This document shows positions 42,055-51,122 of a stretch of DNA of 64,000 bases, piece after piece. The stretch's first letter is position 1. Every line of letters begins with the position of its first letter. The position numbers and the translations under genes are program-made. The notes below the pieces were generated by a model. That model saw only the letters and a program-made list of their open reading frames with translations. It was not told where the DNA came from and made no database searches. The stretch is from the NCBI RefSeq assembly GCF_020831365.1, contig NZ_JAJHPV010000021.1:248001-312000 (forward strand), read 5' to 3'. This stretch comes from Massilia agrisoli. Its GTDB lineage: Bacteria; Pseudomonadota; Gammaproteobacteria; Burkholderiales; Burkholderiaceae_D.

Positions 42055-43107
42055 ATGCATATCCTTCCCGCTCCAAAATCCTTTGCTTGCCTGCTGGTCC
42101 TCTCCGCGATGGCGCCGCTGCTGCATGCCGCACCGGCCTCGCTTGCCGACTGCATGACGGTGACCGACAACGTGGCGCGCCTGGCCTGTTTCGACCAGCT
42201 GGCCGCCGCCAGTGTCGCCAAGCCTGCCGCCCCGGCCGCGCCGGTTCCCGCTGCTGCGGTGCTGTCGGACTCCGACGCTGAAGAAATCGAGGACGCGCAC
42301 GCCACCGCCACCGCGCCGTCGCGGCTGGCGAACCACTGGGAACTGGGCGACCTCGACAACCGCGCCCTGCGCTTTCGCGCGCACCAGTCGAATTACCTGA
42401 TCGCCACCTACAGCCACGCGCCCAACGGCGAGCCCTACCTGCCCTACCGTTCGCTGCTGCAGCAGGACAAGGGCCTGTCGCATGCCGAGCTGGCGTACCA
42501 GCTGAGCTTCAAGATCAAGATGATCGACCAGGCGTTCAGCAAGCCGCTCGACCTGTGGTTCGGTTACACGCAGAAGAGCTTCTGGCAGGCCGCCAACCAC
42601 GATGCGTCAAGCCCTTTCCGCGAGACCAATTACGAGCCGGAAGTGATGGCGGTGATGCCCTTGAAGGGATCGTTGTTGGGCATCAATGCGCGTTTTGCCG
42701 GGCTCGGCTTCGTGCACCAGTCGAACGGGCAGGCCGGGTCGCTGTCGCGCAGCTGGAACCGGACTTACGCGCAGCTCGGCATCGATAGCGGCAACCTGTC
42801 TCTGGTCGGGCGCGTCTGGAATCGGGTCAACGAGGCGGCGGACGACGACAATAACCCGGACATCGTCGACTACATGGGCCGTGGCGACCTGATGGCCGCC
42901 TACCACTGGGACAACGGCCAGGAGCTCAACGCCACGGTCCGCTATAACACCTCGACCAACAAGAGCGGCGTGCAGGTCGGCTACACCTACCCGATCGCCG
43001 GCAAGGTGGGTGCTTACGTGCACCTGTTTTCGGGTTACGGCCAGAGCCTGATCGACTACAACTACTTCCAGCGCTCGATCGGATTCGGCTTCAAAGTGTC
43101 GCCCTGA
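42055..43107 (+). CDS. pldA: Outer-membrane phospholipase A1
   Basis: 350 residues with a signal peptide (ACLLVLSAMAPLLHA), a linker rich in alanine and proline, and the OMPLA barrel. Family hallmarks are LWFGYTQKSFWQ near residue 160 and the catalytic histidine-serine-asparagine region FVHQSNGQAGSLSRSWNR near residue 218, with DYMGRGD near residue 278 contributing to the calcium site. It hydrolyses phospholipids that reach the outer leaflet. ATG 42055 was chosen so that the signal peptide is N-terminal; an upstream in-frame start exists at 41974. Confidence 0.9.
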   Translation: MHILPAPKSFACLLVLSAMAPLLHAAPASLADCMTVTDNVARLACFDQLAAASVAKPAAPAAPVPAAAVLSDSDAEEIEDAHATATAPSRLANHWELGDLDNRALRFRAHQSNYLIATYSHAPNGEPYLPYRSLLQQDKGLSHAELAYQLSFKIKMIDQAFSKPLDLWFGYTQKSFWQAANHDASSPFRETNYEPEVMAVMPLKGSLLGINARFAGLGFVHQSNGQAGSLSRSWNRTYAQLGIDSGNLSLVGRVWNRVNEAADDDNNPDIVDYMGRGDLMAAYHWDNGQELNATVRYNTSTNKSGVQVGYTYPIAGKVGAYVHLFSGYGQSLIDYNYFQRSIGFGFKVSP

Positions 43108-43116
43108 CCGACTGTT

Positions 43117-43139
43117 GCTGCGCCATCTCAAGGCGCAGC
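43117..43139 (+). terminator. Hairpin after pldA
   Basis: GCTGCGCC (43117-43124) pairs with GGCGCAGC (43132-43139) just after the pldA stop. It lacks a T-run, so it is a possible terminator only. Confidence 0.4.
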
Positions 43140-43190
43140 GCTGCCATTTTGATACCTTCGTCGGGTCACTCCGAACACGAAGGAACCGCA

Positions 43191-43451
43191 ATGACAGCCA
43201 TCCGCATTTCGTGCGCGCAGGTCACCAGCATCAACCAGCACGGCTTCTGGCTGCAGTGCAATGGTGAGGAGTTATACCTGCCGTTTGTTGAGTTTCCGTG
43301 GTTCGAGCACGCGACCATCGCCCAGATCTGCCGCGTGCAGTGCCCGAGCGCCAGCCGGGTCTACTGGCCCGAGCTGGACCTCGACCTCACCCTCGATGCC
43401 ATCCGCTTCCCGATGGCGTTTTCGCACACCGCGCTCAGTTCGGACTGCTAG
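43191..43451 (+). CDS. DUF2442-like small protein
   Basis: 86 residues. The pattern SINQHGFWLQCNGEELYLPFVEFPWFEHA followed by RVYWPELDLDLTLDAI (quoted in parts) is typical of the DUF2442 family of small cytoplasmic proteins, often found near toxin-antitoxin-like genes. No such partner is evident here. AAGGAA stands upstream of the ATG. Convergent with paaX, whose stop lies 5 bases away. Confidence 0.7.
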   Translation: MTAIRISCAQVTSINQHGFWLQCNGEELYLPFVEFPWFEHATIAQICRVQCPSASRVYWPELDLDLTLDAIRFPMAFSHTALSSDC

Positions 43452-43456
43452 CGCGG

Positions 43457-44416
43457 TCACTTGATTCCGTCGTACACCGGCTCGGACAGCGGGTCTTTGT
43501 TCAGCCCGCCGAAGCGCTGGTAGAAGGCGTCTTCCGCCGGCTGCGCCTGGGCATCCTCGCGCAGCAAGGTCGCCATGATATGTTCCTCGGCGGCGCGGTA
43601 GGTCGCCATGTACAGCGCGCGCGCCACGTTATAGGCTTCCACCCCTGGCCACGGCTGCGGCAGCAACTCCACCGGCAGCATCGGGTCGTGCAGCTGCACG
43701 CGGCGGTAGGCGTGGATCAGCAGGGTGCGGATCACGAACGCCTGTTCCGGCGCCACGCGCTCGGCCAGCAGCGCCTGCAGCGGCGCAAATTCTTCAATGA
43801 AGTGGCGGTAGCCGGCGGCCACGTCGGACAGGTCCCAGCCTTCGTCGACCAGTTCGCGCAGCGGGCGCGAGTGCACCTGCGGCAGCTCGGCCGCACTAAA
43901 TACATACAGGCTGTCGCGCACCTGGGCACGGCCAAGGATTTCGTCGAGCACGGCCGGGTCGCCCGCCGGGTGGCCGAACACGCCGGCGCTGATCAGCGCA
44001 TAGCCTTCCCACAGCAACTGCTTGCGCAGCGACGCGCGGCCCGGCGCATCCAGCCCGGCCGGACCTGACATCACCAGGGTCCACTTGCCATCCCAGTTGA
44101 TGGTCGGCACGTCGTAGATGCGGCGGTAGGCGCGTTGGAAGCGCGGCAAGGCCTCGGGCAGGATCGCGTAGGAACTGCGGCGGCCGTCGCGGTTGGCAAC
44201 CAGCCAGCCTTCCTGCGCCAGGCGGAACACGCTGGTGCGCAGGGCCCGGTCGTTGATGCCGAACTGCGCCAGCAGCTCGATCAGGCTGCCCAGCCAGATC
44301 GCGCCGCCGTGGGGCACGATGCTGTCGCCGAAAATCGTCATCACCAGCGACTTCGAGCGGGGCGGGTCGCTGGCAAGGAAGTGACTGATCCATTCGCTGC
44401 TGGTTAATTGTTTCAT
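43457..44416 (-). CDS. paaX: PaaX, phenylacetyl-CoA-responsive repressor
   Basis: 319 residues. GntR-like regulator that represses paa genes until phenylacetyl-CoA binds. Its N-terminal winged helix is visible in PRSKSLVMTIFGDSIVPHGG and LRTSVFRLAQEGWLVANR, followed by the PaaX core (YDVPTINWDGKWTLVM) and the C-terminal domain. It is divergent from paaA; the 200-base gap should hold both promoters and operators. A perfect TTGACA (minus strand, 44452-44447) lies just before the gene, with no good -10. Confidence 0.93.
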   Translation of the reverse strand: MKQLTSSEWISHFLASDPPRSKSLVMTIFGDSIVPHGGAIWLGSLIELLAQFGINDRALRTSVFRLAQEGWLVANRDGRRSSYAILPEALPRFQRAYRRIYDVPTINWDGKWTLVMSGPAGLDAPGRASLRKQLLWEGYALISAGVFGHPAGDPAVLDEILGRAQVRDSLYVFSAAELPQVHSRPLRELVDEGWDLSDVAAGYRHFIEEFAPLQALLAERVAPEQAFVIRTLLIHAYRRVQLHDPMLPVELLPQPWPGVEAYNVARALYMATYRAAEEHIMATLLREDAQAQPAEDAFYQRFGGLNKDPLSEPVYDGIK

Positions 44417-44535
44417 TCGAGCATGGTCTGGCGCGGGTAGCCTGTTTGTCAAGGATTGCCGGAGTTTACTTCGCTGGGCAATCGGCGCACGATTAATTTT
44501 TAACTATCGCGCGCAGCAAAGGGATACAAATTCTA

Positions 44536-44584
44536 AATACGACACAATAAAAGTGTGTACATCTCATTTTATGTATCGTATTAT
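44536..44584 (+). promoter_or_regulatory. Candidate paaA promoter with flanking inverted repeat (possible PaaX operator)
   Basis: TGTACA (44556-44561) and TATTAT (44579-44584) with 17 bases between form a candidate promoter. AATACGACACA (44536-44546) and TGTATCGTATT (44572-44582) are inverted copies with one mismatch; one lies upstream of the -35 and the other over the -10. Binding by PaaX is inferred from position. Confidence 0.5.
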
Positions 44585-44616
44585 CGATTTCACAGAACAC
44601 GTGATGGAGAACCACC

Positions 44617-45606
44617 ATGTATGCACAGATGGTAGAAACCGGCCTCAAGAAGGTCCAGACCGAAGCGGATATGGGTGCGGAAGAGCTCGCTTTCCAGCAG
44701 CGCATCGACGAAGGCATCAAGATCGAAGCGAAGGACTGGATGCCCGACGCTTACCGCAAAACGCTGATCCGCCAGATTTCGCAGCACGCCCACTCGGAGA
44801 TTGTCGGCCAGCTGCCTGAAGGCAACTGGGTGACGCGCGCGCCGACGCTGAAGCGCAAGTCGATCCTGCTGGCCAAGATCCAGGACGAGGCGGGCCACGG
44901 CCTGTACCTCTACAGCGCCGCCGAAACGCTGGGCGTGTCGCGCGACGAACTGCTCGACGCCCTTCACTCGGGCAAGGCGAAGTATTCAAGCATCTTCAAT
45001 TACCCAACCCTGTCGTGGGCCGACATGGGCGCGATCGGCTGGCTGGTCGACGGCTCGGCCATCATCAACCAGATCCCGCTGTGCCGCTGCTCCTACGGCC
45101 CGTACTCGCGCGCCATGATCCGCGTCTGCAAGGAAGAGTCGTTCCACGCGCGCCAGGGCTACGACATCATGATGAGCCTCGCAAAAGGCACGCCGGAGCA
45201 GAAGGCGATGGCGCAGGACGCGCTGAACCGCTGGTGGTGGCCTTCCTTGATGATGTTCGGCCCGTCGGACGCCGAGTCGGTCAACAGTGCGCAGTCGAGC
45301 AAGTGGCGCATCAAGCTGTTCTCGAACGACGAACTGCGCCAGCGCATGGTCGACCAGACCGTGCCGCAGGCCGAGTACCTGGGCCTGACGATTCCCGACC
45401 CTGACCTGAAGTTCAACGCCGAAACCGGGCACTACGAATTCGGCGAGATCGACTGGAGCGAGTTCCACAACGTCCTGAAGGGGAATGGCCCGTGCAACAA
45501 GGAGCGCCTGGCGACCCGCGTCAAGGCATGGGAAGACGGCACATGGTTCCGCGATGCGCTGGTCGCGCACGCCGATAAAAAAGCAGCAGCACGCGCCGCG
45601 GCGTAA
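44617..45606 (+). CDS. paaA: Phenylacetyl-CoA epoxidase subunit A (catalytic)
   Basis: 329 residues. Diiron oxygenase subunit that, with PaaC, B and E, converts phenylacetyl-CoA to the ring-1,2-epoxide. Two ExxH iron motifs are visible: [13 protein letters not shown] near residue 90 and [13 protein letters not shown] near residue 170. Length matches the family (about 310-330). GATGGAGA precedes the ATG. It opens the structural operon; paaB starts 30 bases downstream. Confidence 0.96.
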   Translation: MYAQMVETGLKKVQTEADMGAEELAFQQRIDEGIKIEAKDWMPDAYRKTLIRQISQHAHSEIVGQLPEGNWVTRAPTLKRKSILLAKIQDEAGHGLYLYSAAETLGVSRDELLDALHSGKAKYSSIFNYPTLSWADMGAIGWLVDGSAIINQIPLCRCSYGPYSRAMIRVCKEESFHARQGYDIMMSLAKGTPEQKAMAQDALNRWWWPSLMMFGPSDAESVNSAQSSKWRIKLFSNDELRQRMVDQTVPQAEYLGLTIPDPDLKFNAETGHYEFGEIDWSEFHNVLKGNGPCNKERLATRVKAWEDGTWFRDALVAHADKKAAARAAA

Positions 45607-45636
45607 GCGGCTCACACAATAAAACTGGAGCACCGA

Positions 45637-45921
45637 ATGAGCAAAGAATGGCCACTGTGGGAAGTCTTCATCCGCAGCCAGCACGGACTCGCGCACAAGC
45701 ACGTGGGCAGCCTGCATGCACCGGACGCCGAAATGGCGGTCAATAACGCGCGCGACGTTTACACCCGCCGCAACGAGGGCGTGTCGATCTGGGTCGTGCG
45801 CGCCACCGACATCGTCGCCAGCAGCCCGGGCGACAAGGGCGCGCTGTTCGAGCCGTCCAACAGCAAAGTCTATCGCCACCCGACCTTCTTCCCGATGCCG
45901 GAAGAAGTCAAGAACCTGTGA
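45637..45921 (+). CDS. paaB: Phenylacetyl-CoA epoxidase subunit B
   Basis: 94 residues, typical of PaaB ([20 protein letters not shown] at the start, ending [13 protein letters not shown]). It bridges PaaAC heterodimers in the epoxidase complex and has no catalytic residues of its own. A good CTGGAGC precedes the ATG, and the stop overlaps the start of paaC by four bases. Confidence 0.95.
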   Translation: MSKEWPLWEVFIRSQHGLAHKHVGSLHAPDAEMAVNNARDVYTRRNEGVSIWVVRATDIVASSPGDKGALFEPSNSKVYRHPTFFPMPEEVKNL

Positions 45922-46682
45922 GCGCGCCCGTGGACGCCAAACTCGAATACCTGCTGCGCCAGGGCGACAATGCGCTGATCCTGTCGCAGCAGCTGTGCAA
46001 GCTGTGCGGCAAAGGCCCTGCGCTGGAAGAAGACATGGCGCTTGCCAACGTCGCCCTCGACCTGCTCGGACAGACCCGCATGTGGCTGGGCTACGCGGCC
46101 GAGATCGAAGGCCTCGGCCGCACCGAGGACCACCTGGCCTACCTGCGCGACGCGCACCAGATGCGCTGCTGCCTGATCGTCGAGCAGCCCAATGGCGACT
46201 ATGGATTTACGATGATGCGCCAGTTCCTGTTCGATACCTGGCACTACTTCCTGATGCAGGGACTGACCAAATCGAGCGACCCGCGCATCGCGGAAATCGC
46301 CGAGAAGTCGCTCAAGGAAGTGACCTACCACCTGCGCCGCAGCGGCGACCTGGTGGTGCGCCTCGGCGACGGCACGCCTGAAAGCCACCGGCGCATGCAG
46401 GCCGCGCTGGACGCGCTGTGGATGTATTCGGGCGAGATGTTCATCTACGACGACGTCGACAACGAGATGGCCGCACAGGGCGTGGCGCCTGCCGCTGCCG
46501 ACCTGCGCGCATCGTTCCTCGAGCACGTCGGCGAGATCTTCGCCGAAGCGACGCTGGCAATGCCGCCCGCGGACGCCTGGATGCAGCAGGGCGGCAAAAC
46601 GGGAAGGCACAGCGAGCACCTGGGCTATATCCTGGCCGAGATGCAGTTCCTGCAGCGCGCCTATCCCGGCGCCGACTGGTAA
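45918..46682 (+). CDS. paaC: Phenylacetyl-CoA epoxidase subunit C (structural)
   Basis: 254 residues; ferritin-like partner of PaaA in the epoxidase ([40 protein letters not shown]). It starts with GTG inside the end of paaB and ends in TAATG, one base shared with paaD, so translation is coupled both ways. Confidence 0.95.
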   Translation: MSAPVDAKLEYLLRQGDNALILSQQLCKLCGKGPALEEDMALANVALDLLGQTRMWLGYAAEIEGLGRTEDHLAYLRDAHQMRCCLIVEQPNGDYGFTMMRQFLFDTWHYFLMQGLTKSSDPRIAEIAEKSLKEVTYHLRRSGDLVVRLGDGTPESHRRMQAALDALWMYSGEMFIYDDVDNEMAAQGVAPAAADLRASFLEHVGEIFAEATLAMPPADAWMQQGGKTGRHSEHLGYILAEMQFLQRAYPGADW

Positions 46683-47200
46683 TGAACGCGGCGCTGGCCA
46701 GTGTTGAGCAGGTCTGGGCCTGGCTCGGCGAGGTTCCCGACCCCGAGATCCCGGTGATCTCGGTGGTGGATCTCGGCATCGTCCGCAATGTGGAATGGCA
46801 GGGCGACGAATGCGTCGTCACCATCACGCCGACCTACTCGGGATGCCCGGCGATGCAGGTGATCGCCGAAGCGGTGACCGAGGCGCTGCACCAGCATGGC
46901 GTCGACAAGGTAAAGCTGGTCAGCCAGCTGTCGCCGGCGTGGACCACCGACTGGATGAGCGAAACGGGCAAGGCAGCGCTCAAGGGCTACGGCATCGCGC
47001 CGCCGGCGCAGCAGGTGATCGATATCAGCGGCCTGACGGCCGGCGTCAAGCGGCGCCCGATGCCCGAGCTGGTGATTGCCTGCCCTAACTGCGGCTCCAC
47101 CCATACCCAGCTGACCAGCCAGTTCGGATCGACGCCATGCAAGGCACTGTACAAATGCCTCGACTGCCGCGAACCCTTTGACTACTTCAAGTGCCATTAA
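46682..47200 (+). CDS. paaD: PaaD, iron-sulfur maturation factor of the epoxidase
   Basis: 172 residues. The N-terminal MIP18/DUF59 domain (PDPEIPVISVVDLGIV and TPTYSGCPAMQVIAEAV, near residues 20-65) is followed by a C-terminal zinc-like motif (CPNCGS and CLDC near residues 135-162). It is thought to help insert the PaaE cluster or iron. The frame is open upstream inside paaC, but the TAATG junction sets the start. 9 bases separate it from paaE. Confidence 0.94.
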   Translation: MNAALASVEQVWAWLGEVPDPEIPVISVVDLGIVRNVEWQGDECVVTITPTYSGCPAMQVIAEAVTEALHQHGVDKVKLVSQLSPAWTTDWMSETGKAALKGYGIAPPAQQVIDISGLTAGVKRRPMPELVIACPNCGSTHTQLTSQFGSTPCKALYKCLDCREPFDYFKCH

Positions 47201-47209
47201 GGCAGACAA

Positions 47210-48286
47210 ATGAGCAAATTCTATCCATTGCATGTCGCCGGCGTGCGTAACGAAACGCGCGACACCATCGCTGTCACCTTCGACGTACCGCCTGAACTGG
47301 CGGACAGCTTCAAGTACCAGCAGGGCCAGCACCTGACCCTGCGCGCGATGATCGGCGGCGAGGACCTGCGCCGCTCGTATTCGATCTGCTCCGCGGTACA
47401 GGACAAGCTGCTGCGCGTGGCCATCAAGCGTACGCCGGGCGGCCAGTTTTCCACCTGGGCCAACGAAAACCTGAAGCCGGGCGCGGTGCTCGATGTCATG
47501 CCGCCGATGGGCCACTTCAACGTGCCGCTGGAGCCGGAGGCGAAGCGCCACTACGCCGCTTTCGCAGCCGGCAGCGGCATCACGCCGATCCTCTCGATCA
47601 TCAAGACCACCTTGCAGGCGGAGCCGAACAGCCAGTTCACCCTGTTCTACGGTAACCGCGCATCGTCCACCGTCATCTTCAGGGAAGAACTGACCGACCT
47701 GAAGGACACTTACATGGACCGCCTGAACGTGGCCTACGTGATGAGCCGCGAACAGCAGGACATCGAACTGTTCAACGGCCGCATCACCAAGGAAAAGTGC
47801 GAGCAGTTCATGCAGCACTGGATCAACATCGAGGATATCGATGTCGCCTTCATCTGCGGCCCCGAGGACATGATGCTGGGCGTCTCCGCCGCGCTGCAGG
47901 AAGCAGGCATGCCGAAATCGAACATCAAGGTCGAACTGTTCGCGGCAAGCATTCCAAAGCACGAGCACAAGCCACGCCATTTCGATCCGACCGTATCGCA
48001 CGAGACCGAGGTCACCGTCATCATGGACGGCAGTCATACCAGCTTCACGATGGACAAGGACAAGGAGTCGATCCTCGACGCCGGCCTGCGCCACGGGATC
48101 GACATGCGCTACTCCTGCAAGGGCGGCGTGTGCTCGACCTGCCGCTGCAAGATCGTCGACGGCAAGGTGGACATGGACGTCAACTACGCGCTGGAAGACT
48201 ACGAGATCGCGCGCGGCTTCGTCCTGTCGTGCCAGAGCTTCCCGGTGACGGACAAGGTCGTGGTCGACTTCGACCAGGCCGAATAA
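47210..48286 (+). CDS. paaE: Phenylacetyl-CoA epoxidase reductase subunit E
   Basis: 358 residues. Delivers NADPH electrons to PaaA. FAD site RRSYSIC near residue 55, NADP region AAGSGITPILSIIK near residue 120, and a C-terminal plant-type [2Fe-2S] ferredoxin with CKGGVCSTCRCKI near residue 304 and the last cysteine in LSCQSFPV. All four cluster cysteines are present. paaG follows after 22 bases. Confidence 0.96.
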   Translation: MSKFYPLHVAGVRNETRDTIAVTFDVPPELADSFKYQQGQHLTLRAMIGGEDLRRSYSICSAVQDKLLRVAIKRTPGGQFSTWANENLKPGAVLDVMPPMGHFNVPLEPEAKRHYAAFAAGSGITPILSIIKTTLQAEPNSQFTLFYGNRASSTVIFREELTDLKDTYMDRLNVAYVMSREQQDIELFNGRITKEKCEQFMQHWINIEDIDVAFICGPEDMMLGVSAALQEAGMPKSNIKVELFAASIPKHEHKPRHFDPTVSHETEVTVIMDGSHTSFTMDKDKESILDAGLRHGIDMRYSCKGGVCSTCRCKIVDGKVDMDVNYALEDYEIARGFVLSCQSFPVTDKVVVDFDQAE

Positions 48287-48308
48287 AACAAAAAATAACG
48301 GAGACCGC

Positions 48309-49100
48309 ATGAACTACGAAAACATCAAGTTCCAGATCAAGGACGGCATCGCGCTGTTGACGCTGAACCGCCCGGACAAGCTCAATAGCTTCACGCAGGC
48401 GATGCACCTGGAAGTGCGTTCCGCGCTCGACGCGGCGCAGCTTGATCCCAGCGTGCGCGTGCTGGTGCTGACCGGCGCGGGCCGCGGCTTCTGCGCCGGC
48501 CAGGACCTTGGCGACCGCGCGGTCGAACCGGGCGCCAAGGGCGTCGACCTGGGCGACTCCGTCGAAAAATTCTACGCGCCGCTGATCAACACGCTGCGCA
48601 CCCTGCCGATGCCGGTCATCTGCGCCGTCAACGGCGTGGCTGCCGGCGCTGGCGCCAACATCGCGCTGGCCTGCGACATCGTGCTGGCCGCGAAATCGGC
48701 CAGTTTCGTCGAAGCCTTCTGCCGCCTGGGACTGATCCCGGACAGCGGCGGCACCTGGCACCTGCCGCGCCTGATCGGCCACGCGCGCGCCACCGGCCTG
48801 GCGATGCTGGGCGAGAAGCTGAGCGCCGAAAAGGCGGAGCAGTGGGGCCTGATCTGGAAATGCGTGCCGGACGAAGCGCTGTTCGACGACGCCATGAAGA
48901 TGGCCGAACACTTCGCCGTCGCCCCCACCAAGGGCCTGGCCTTCACCAAAAAGGCGCTGCAGGCGAGCTGGGACAACACCTTGCCCGAGCAGCTGAAGCT
49001 CGAAGGCGAGATGATGCGCGAACTCGGGTACAGCCATGATTACCGCGAAGGCGTCGCCGCCTTTATCGAAAAGCGCCCGGCGCACTTCAAGGGGGAATGA
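48309..49100 (+). CDS. paaG: 1,2-epoxyphenylacetyl-CoA isomerase
   Basis: 263-residue crotonase-fold enzyme that isomerises ring-1,2-epoxyphenylacetyl-CoA to the oxepin. It shows the oxyanion-hole motif GRGFCAGQDLGDRAV near residue 60 and VNGVAAGAGANIALACD near residue 105, with FCRLGLIPDSGGTW near residue 138. The AGQDL signature separates PaaG from PaaF. Its stop overlaps paaH as ATGA. Confidence 0.94.
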   Translation: MNYENIKFQIKDGIALLTLNRPDKLNSFTQAMHLEVRSALDAAQLDPSVRVLVLTGAGRGFCAGQDLGDRAVEPGAKGVDLGDSVEKFYAPLINTLRTLPMPVICAVNGVAAGAGANIALACDIVLAAKSASFVEAFCRLGLIPDSGGTWHLPRLIGHARATGLAMLGEKLSAEKAEQWGLIWKCVPDEALFDDAMKMAEHFAVAPTKGLAFTKKALQASWDNTLPEQLKLEGEMMRELGYSHDYREGVAAFIEKRPAHFKGE

Positions 49101-50659
49101 GGATGGCACAGGCTCTCGACAAGGGCAGCATCGTTGCGGTGGTAGGCAGCGGCGCAATGGGCACCGGCATCGCCCAGGTAGCGGCGGCAGCAGGCTACAA
49201 GGTCGTGCTGTTCGATGCGCGTCCCGAAGCGGTCAAGGCGTCGATCACCGGCATCTGCAACATGTACGGCAAGCTGGCCGAAAAAGGCAAGATGACCGAC
49301 GAAGAAGTGCAGGCCGCCAGCGACCGTCTGTCCGGCGCTTCCAGCCTGGCCGAGCTGAAGGACGCCGCCATCGTCATCGAAGCGATTGTCGAAAGCCTGG
49401 ACGTCAAGCGCACTCTGTTTGCCGACCTCGAAGGCATCGTCCACGACGAGTGCATCCTCGCCACAAACACCTCGTCGATCTCGGTGACCGCAATCGCAGC
49501 GCGCCTGCGCCTGCCGCAGCGCCTGGTCGGCATGCACTTCTTCAATCCGGTGCCGCTGATGGCGCTGGTCGAGGTGATCAGTGGGCTGGCCACCAGCCGC
49601 GGCGTCGCCGACACCGTGTATGCCACTGCTGCCGCCTGGGGCAAGAGCCCTGTGCACGCAAAGTCGACGCCTGGCTTCATCGTCAACCGGGTTGCGCGGC
49701 CGTTCTACGCTGAAGCGCTGCGCCTGCTTAATGAACAGGCCGCGAGTGCCGCCACCCTTGACGCAGTCATGCGCGAGGCGGGAGGCTTCCGCATGGGGCC
49801 TTTCGAGCTGATGGACCTGATCGGCCACGACGTCAACTTCTCGGTCACGCAGTCGGTCTTCCACGCCTACTTCAATGACCCGCGCTTTACCCCGTCGGTG
49901 CTGCAGCAGGAGATGGTCAACGCCGGCTACCTGGGCCGCAAATCGGGCCGCGGCTTCTTCGACTACGCCGCCGGCGCGGAAAAAGAAGATTCGCAGGCCG
50001 AAGCGCCGCAGGAACGGCCTGACGCGGTGGGCCTGAGCATGGAGCCGGGCGTCACCGGCGCTGTCACGGCGCCGCTGGAGGAGCGCCTGCGCGCGGCTGG
50101 CTTCAAGGTCGCGCACCGCGAGGCGTTGCCGCACTCCGGCGAAAACGAGGCGCCGGCTTTCCACTGCAATGGCGCGGCGCTGTTCCTGACCGACGGCCGC
50201 AGCGCGACCGAACGCGCGGCCGCCAACAAGCACCCGGACACGGTGCTGTACGACCTCGTGCTGGACTACGGCAGCGCAAAGCGCATCGCGCTGGCGCGCG
50301 CAGACCAGTGCAGCGACGCCGCCTACAACTCGGTGGTCGGCTTGTTCCAGGCCGCCGGCTTCGCGGTCACCCGCCTCGACGACGTGCCGGGCATGGCCGT
50401 GATGCGCACGGTCGCGATGCTGGCCAACGAAGCGGCCGATGCCGTCAACCAGGGCGTTTGCAGCGCGCAGGCAGTCGACATCGCCATGCAAAAGGGCGTC
50501 AACTATCCGCGCGGCCCGCTGGCCTGGGCAGACGCGGTCGGCCTCGCCCATGTCGCCACCGTCCTGTCCAACCTTTCAACCACTTATGGCGAAGACCGCT
50601 ACCGCGTCTCGCCGCTCCTGCGCCGCAAGGTCGCAGCATCAGGGAACTTCCATGCATAA
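49097..50659 (+). CDS. paaH: 3-hydroxyadipyl-CoA dehydrogenase
   Basis: 520 residues. Oxidises 3-hydroxyadipyl-CoA to 3-oxoadipyl-CoA with NAD+. Rossmann motif VVGSGAMGTGIAQVAAAAG near residue 15, catalytic HFFNPVPLMALVE near residue 150 and KSTPGFIVNRVARPFYAEAL near residue 190; a second 3HCDH C-terminal-like domain follows from about residue 310, giving the long form seen in many proteobacteria. A second ATG two codons later is possible. It overlaps paaI by 8 bases. Confidence 0.93.
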   Translation: MRMAQALDKGSIVAVVGSGAMGTGIAQVAAAAGYKVVLFDARPEAVKASITGICNMYGKLAEKGKMTDEEVQAASDRLSGASSLAELKDAAIVIEAIVESLDVKRTLFADLEGIVHDECILATNTSSISVTAIAARLRLPQRLVGMHFFNPVPLMALVEVISGLATSRGVADTVYATAAAWGKSPVHAKSTPGFIVNRVARPFYAEALRLLNEQAASAATLDAVMREAGGFRMGPFELMDLIGHDVNFSVTQSVFHAYFNDPRFTPSVLQQEMVNAGYLGRKSGRGFFDYAAGAEKEDSQAEAPQERPDAVGLSMEPGVTGAVTAPLEERLRAAGFKVAHREALPHSGENEAPAFHCNGAALFLTDGRSATERAAANKHPDTVLYDLVLDYGSAKRIALARADQCSDAAYNSVVGLFQAAGFAVTRLDDVPGMAVMRTVAMLANEAADAVNQGVCSAQAVDIAMQKGVNYPRGPLAWADAVGLAHVATVLSNLSTTYGEDRYRVSPLLRRKVAASGNFHA

Positions 50660-51101
50660 GGATATCCAGCACGACGCCCAGGCACTGGCCGAACTGGCCG
50701 GCAAAACCATGTGGGACCGCGATCCGGCCAGCCAGGCCCTTGGCATGAAGCTGAGCGAGATCCGGCCAGGCTATGCCTTGATGACGATGCCGGTGCGGCG
50801 CGACATGCTCAACGGGCACCAGACCTGCCACGGCGGCTACATTTTCATGCTGGCCGACAGCGCGTTCGCGTTCGCCTGCAATTCGCACAACCACAAGACC
50901 GTCGGCGCAGGCTGCACGATCGATTATGTCGCGCCGGGCCGCGAAGGCGAGATGCTGGTCGCGGAAGCGGTCGAACAGACCCTGAGCGGCAAAACCGGCG
51001 TGTACGACGTCAAGGTAAGCAACCAGGACGGGCGCCTGATCGCGCTTTTCCGCGGCAAGTCGCACCGCGTCAGCGGGCCGGTTGCCGAGGTTGCCGCATA
51101 A
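50652..51101 (+). CDS. paaI: PaaI hotdog-fold thioesterase
   Basis: 149 residues. Hydrolyses hydroxyphenylacetyl-CoA-type dead-end thioesters to recover CoA. The signature HQTCHGGYIFMLADSAFAFA near residue 56 contains the catalytic aspartate, and VGAGCTIDYVAPGREGE follows. The start lies inside the end of paaH. The ATG at 50652 gives the family's normal N-terminus although the frame is open upstream. Confidence 0.94.
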   Translation: MHKDIQHDAQALAELAGKTMWDRDPASQALGMKLSEIRPGYALMTMPVRRDMLNGHQTCHGGYIFMLADSAFAFACNSHNHKTVGAGCTIDYVAPGREGEMLVAEAVEQTLSGKTGVYDVKVSNQDGRLIALFRGKSHRVSGPVAEVAA

Positions 51102-51122
51102 GTTAAATTGGAGGAGACGAAG

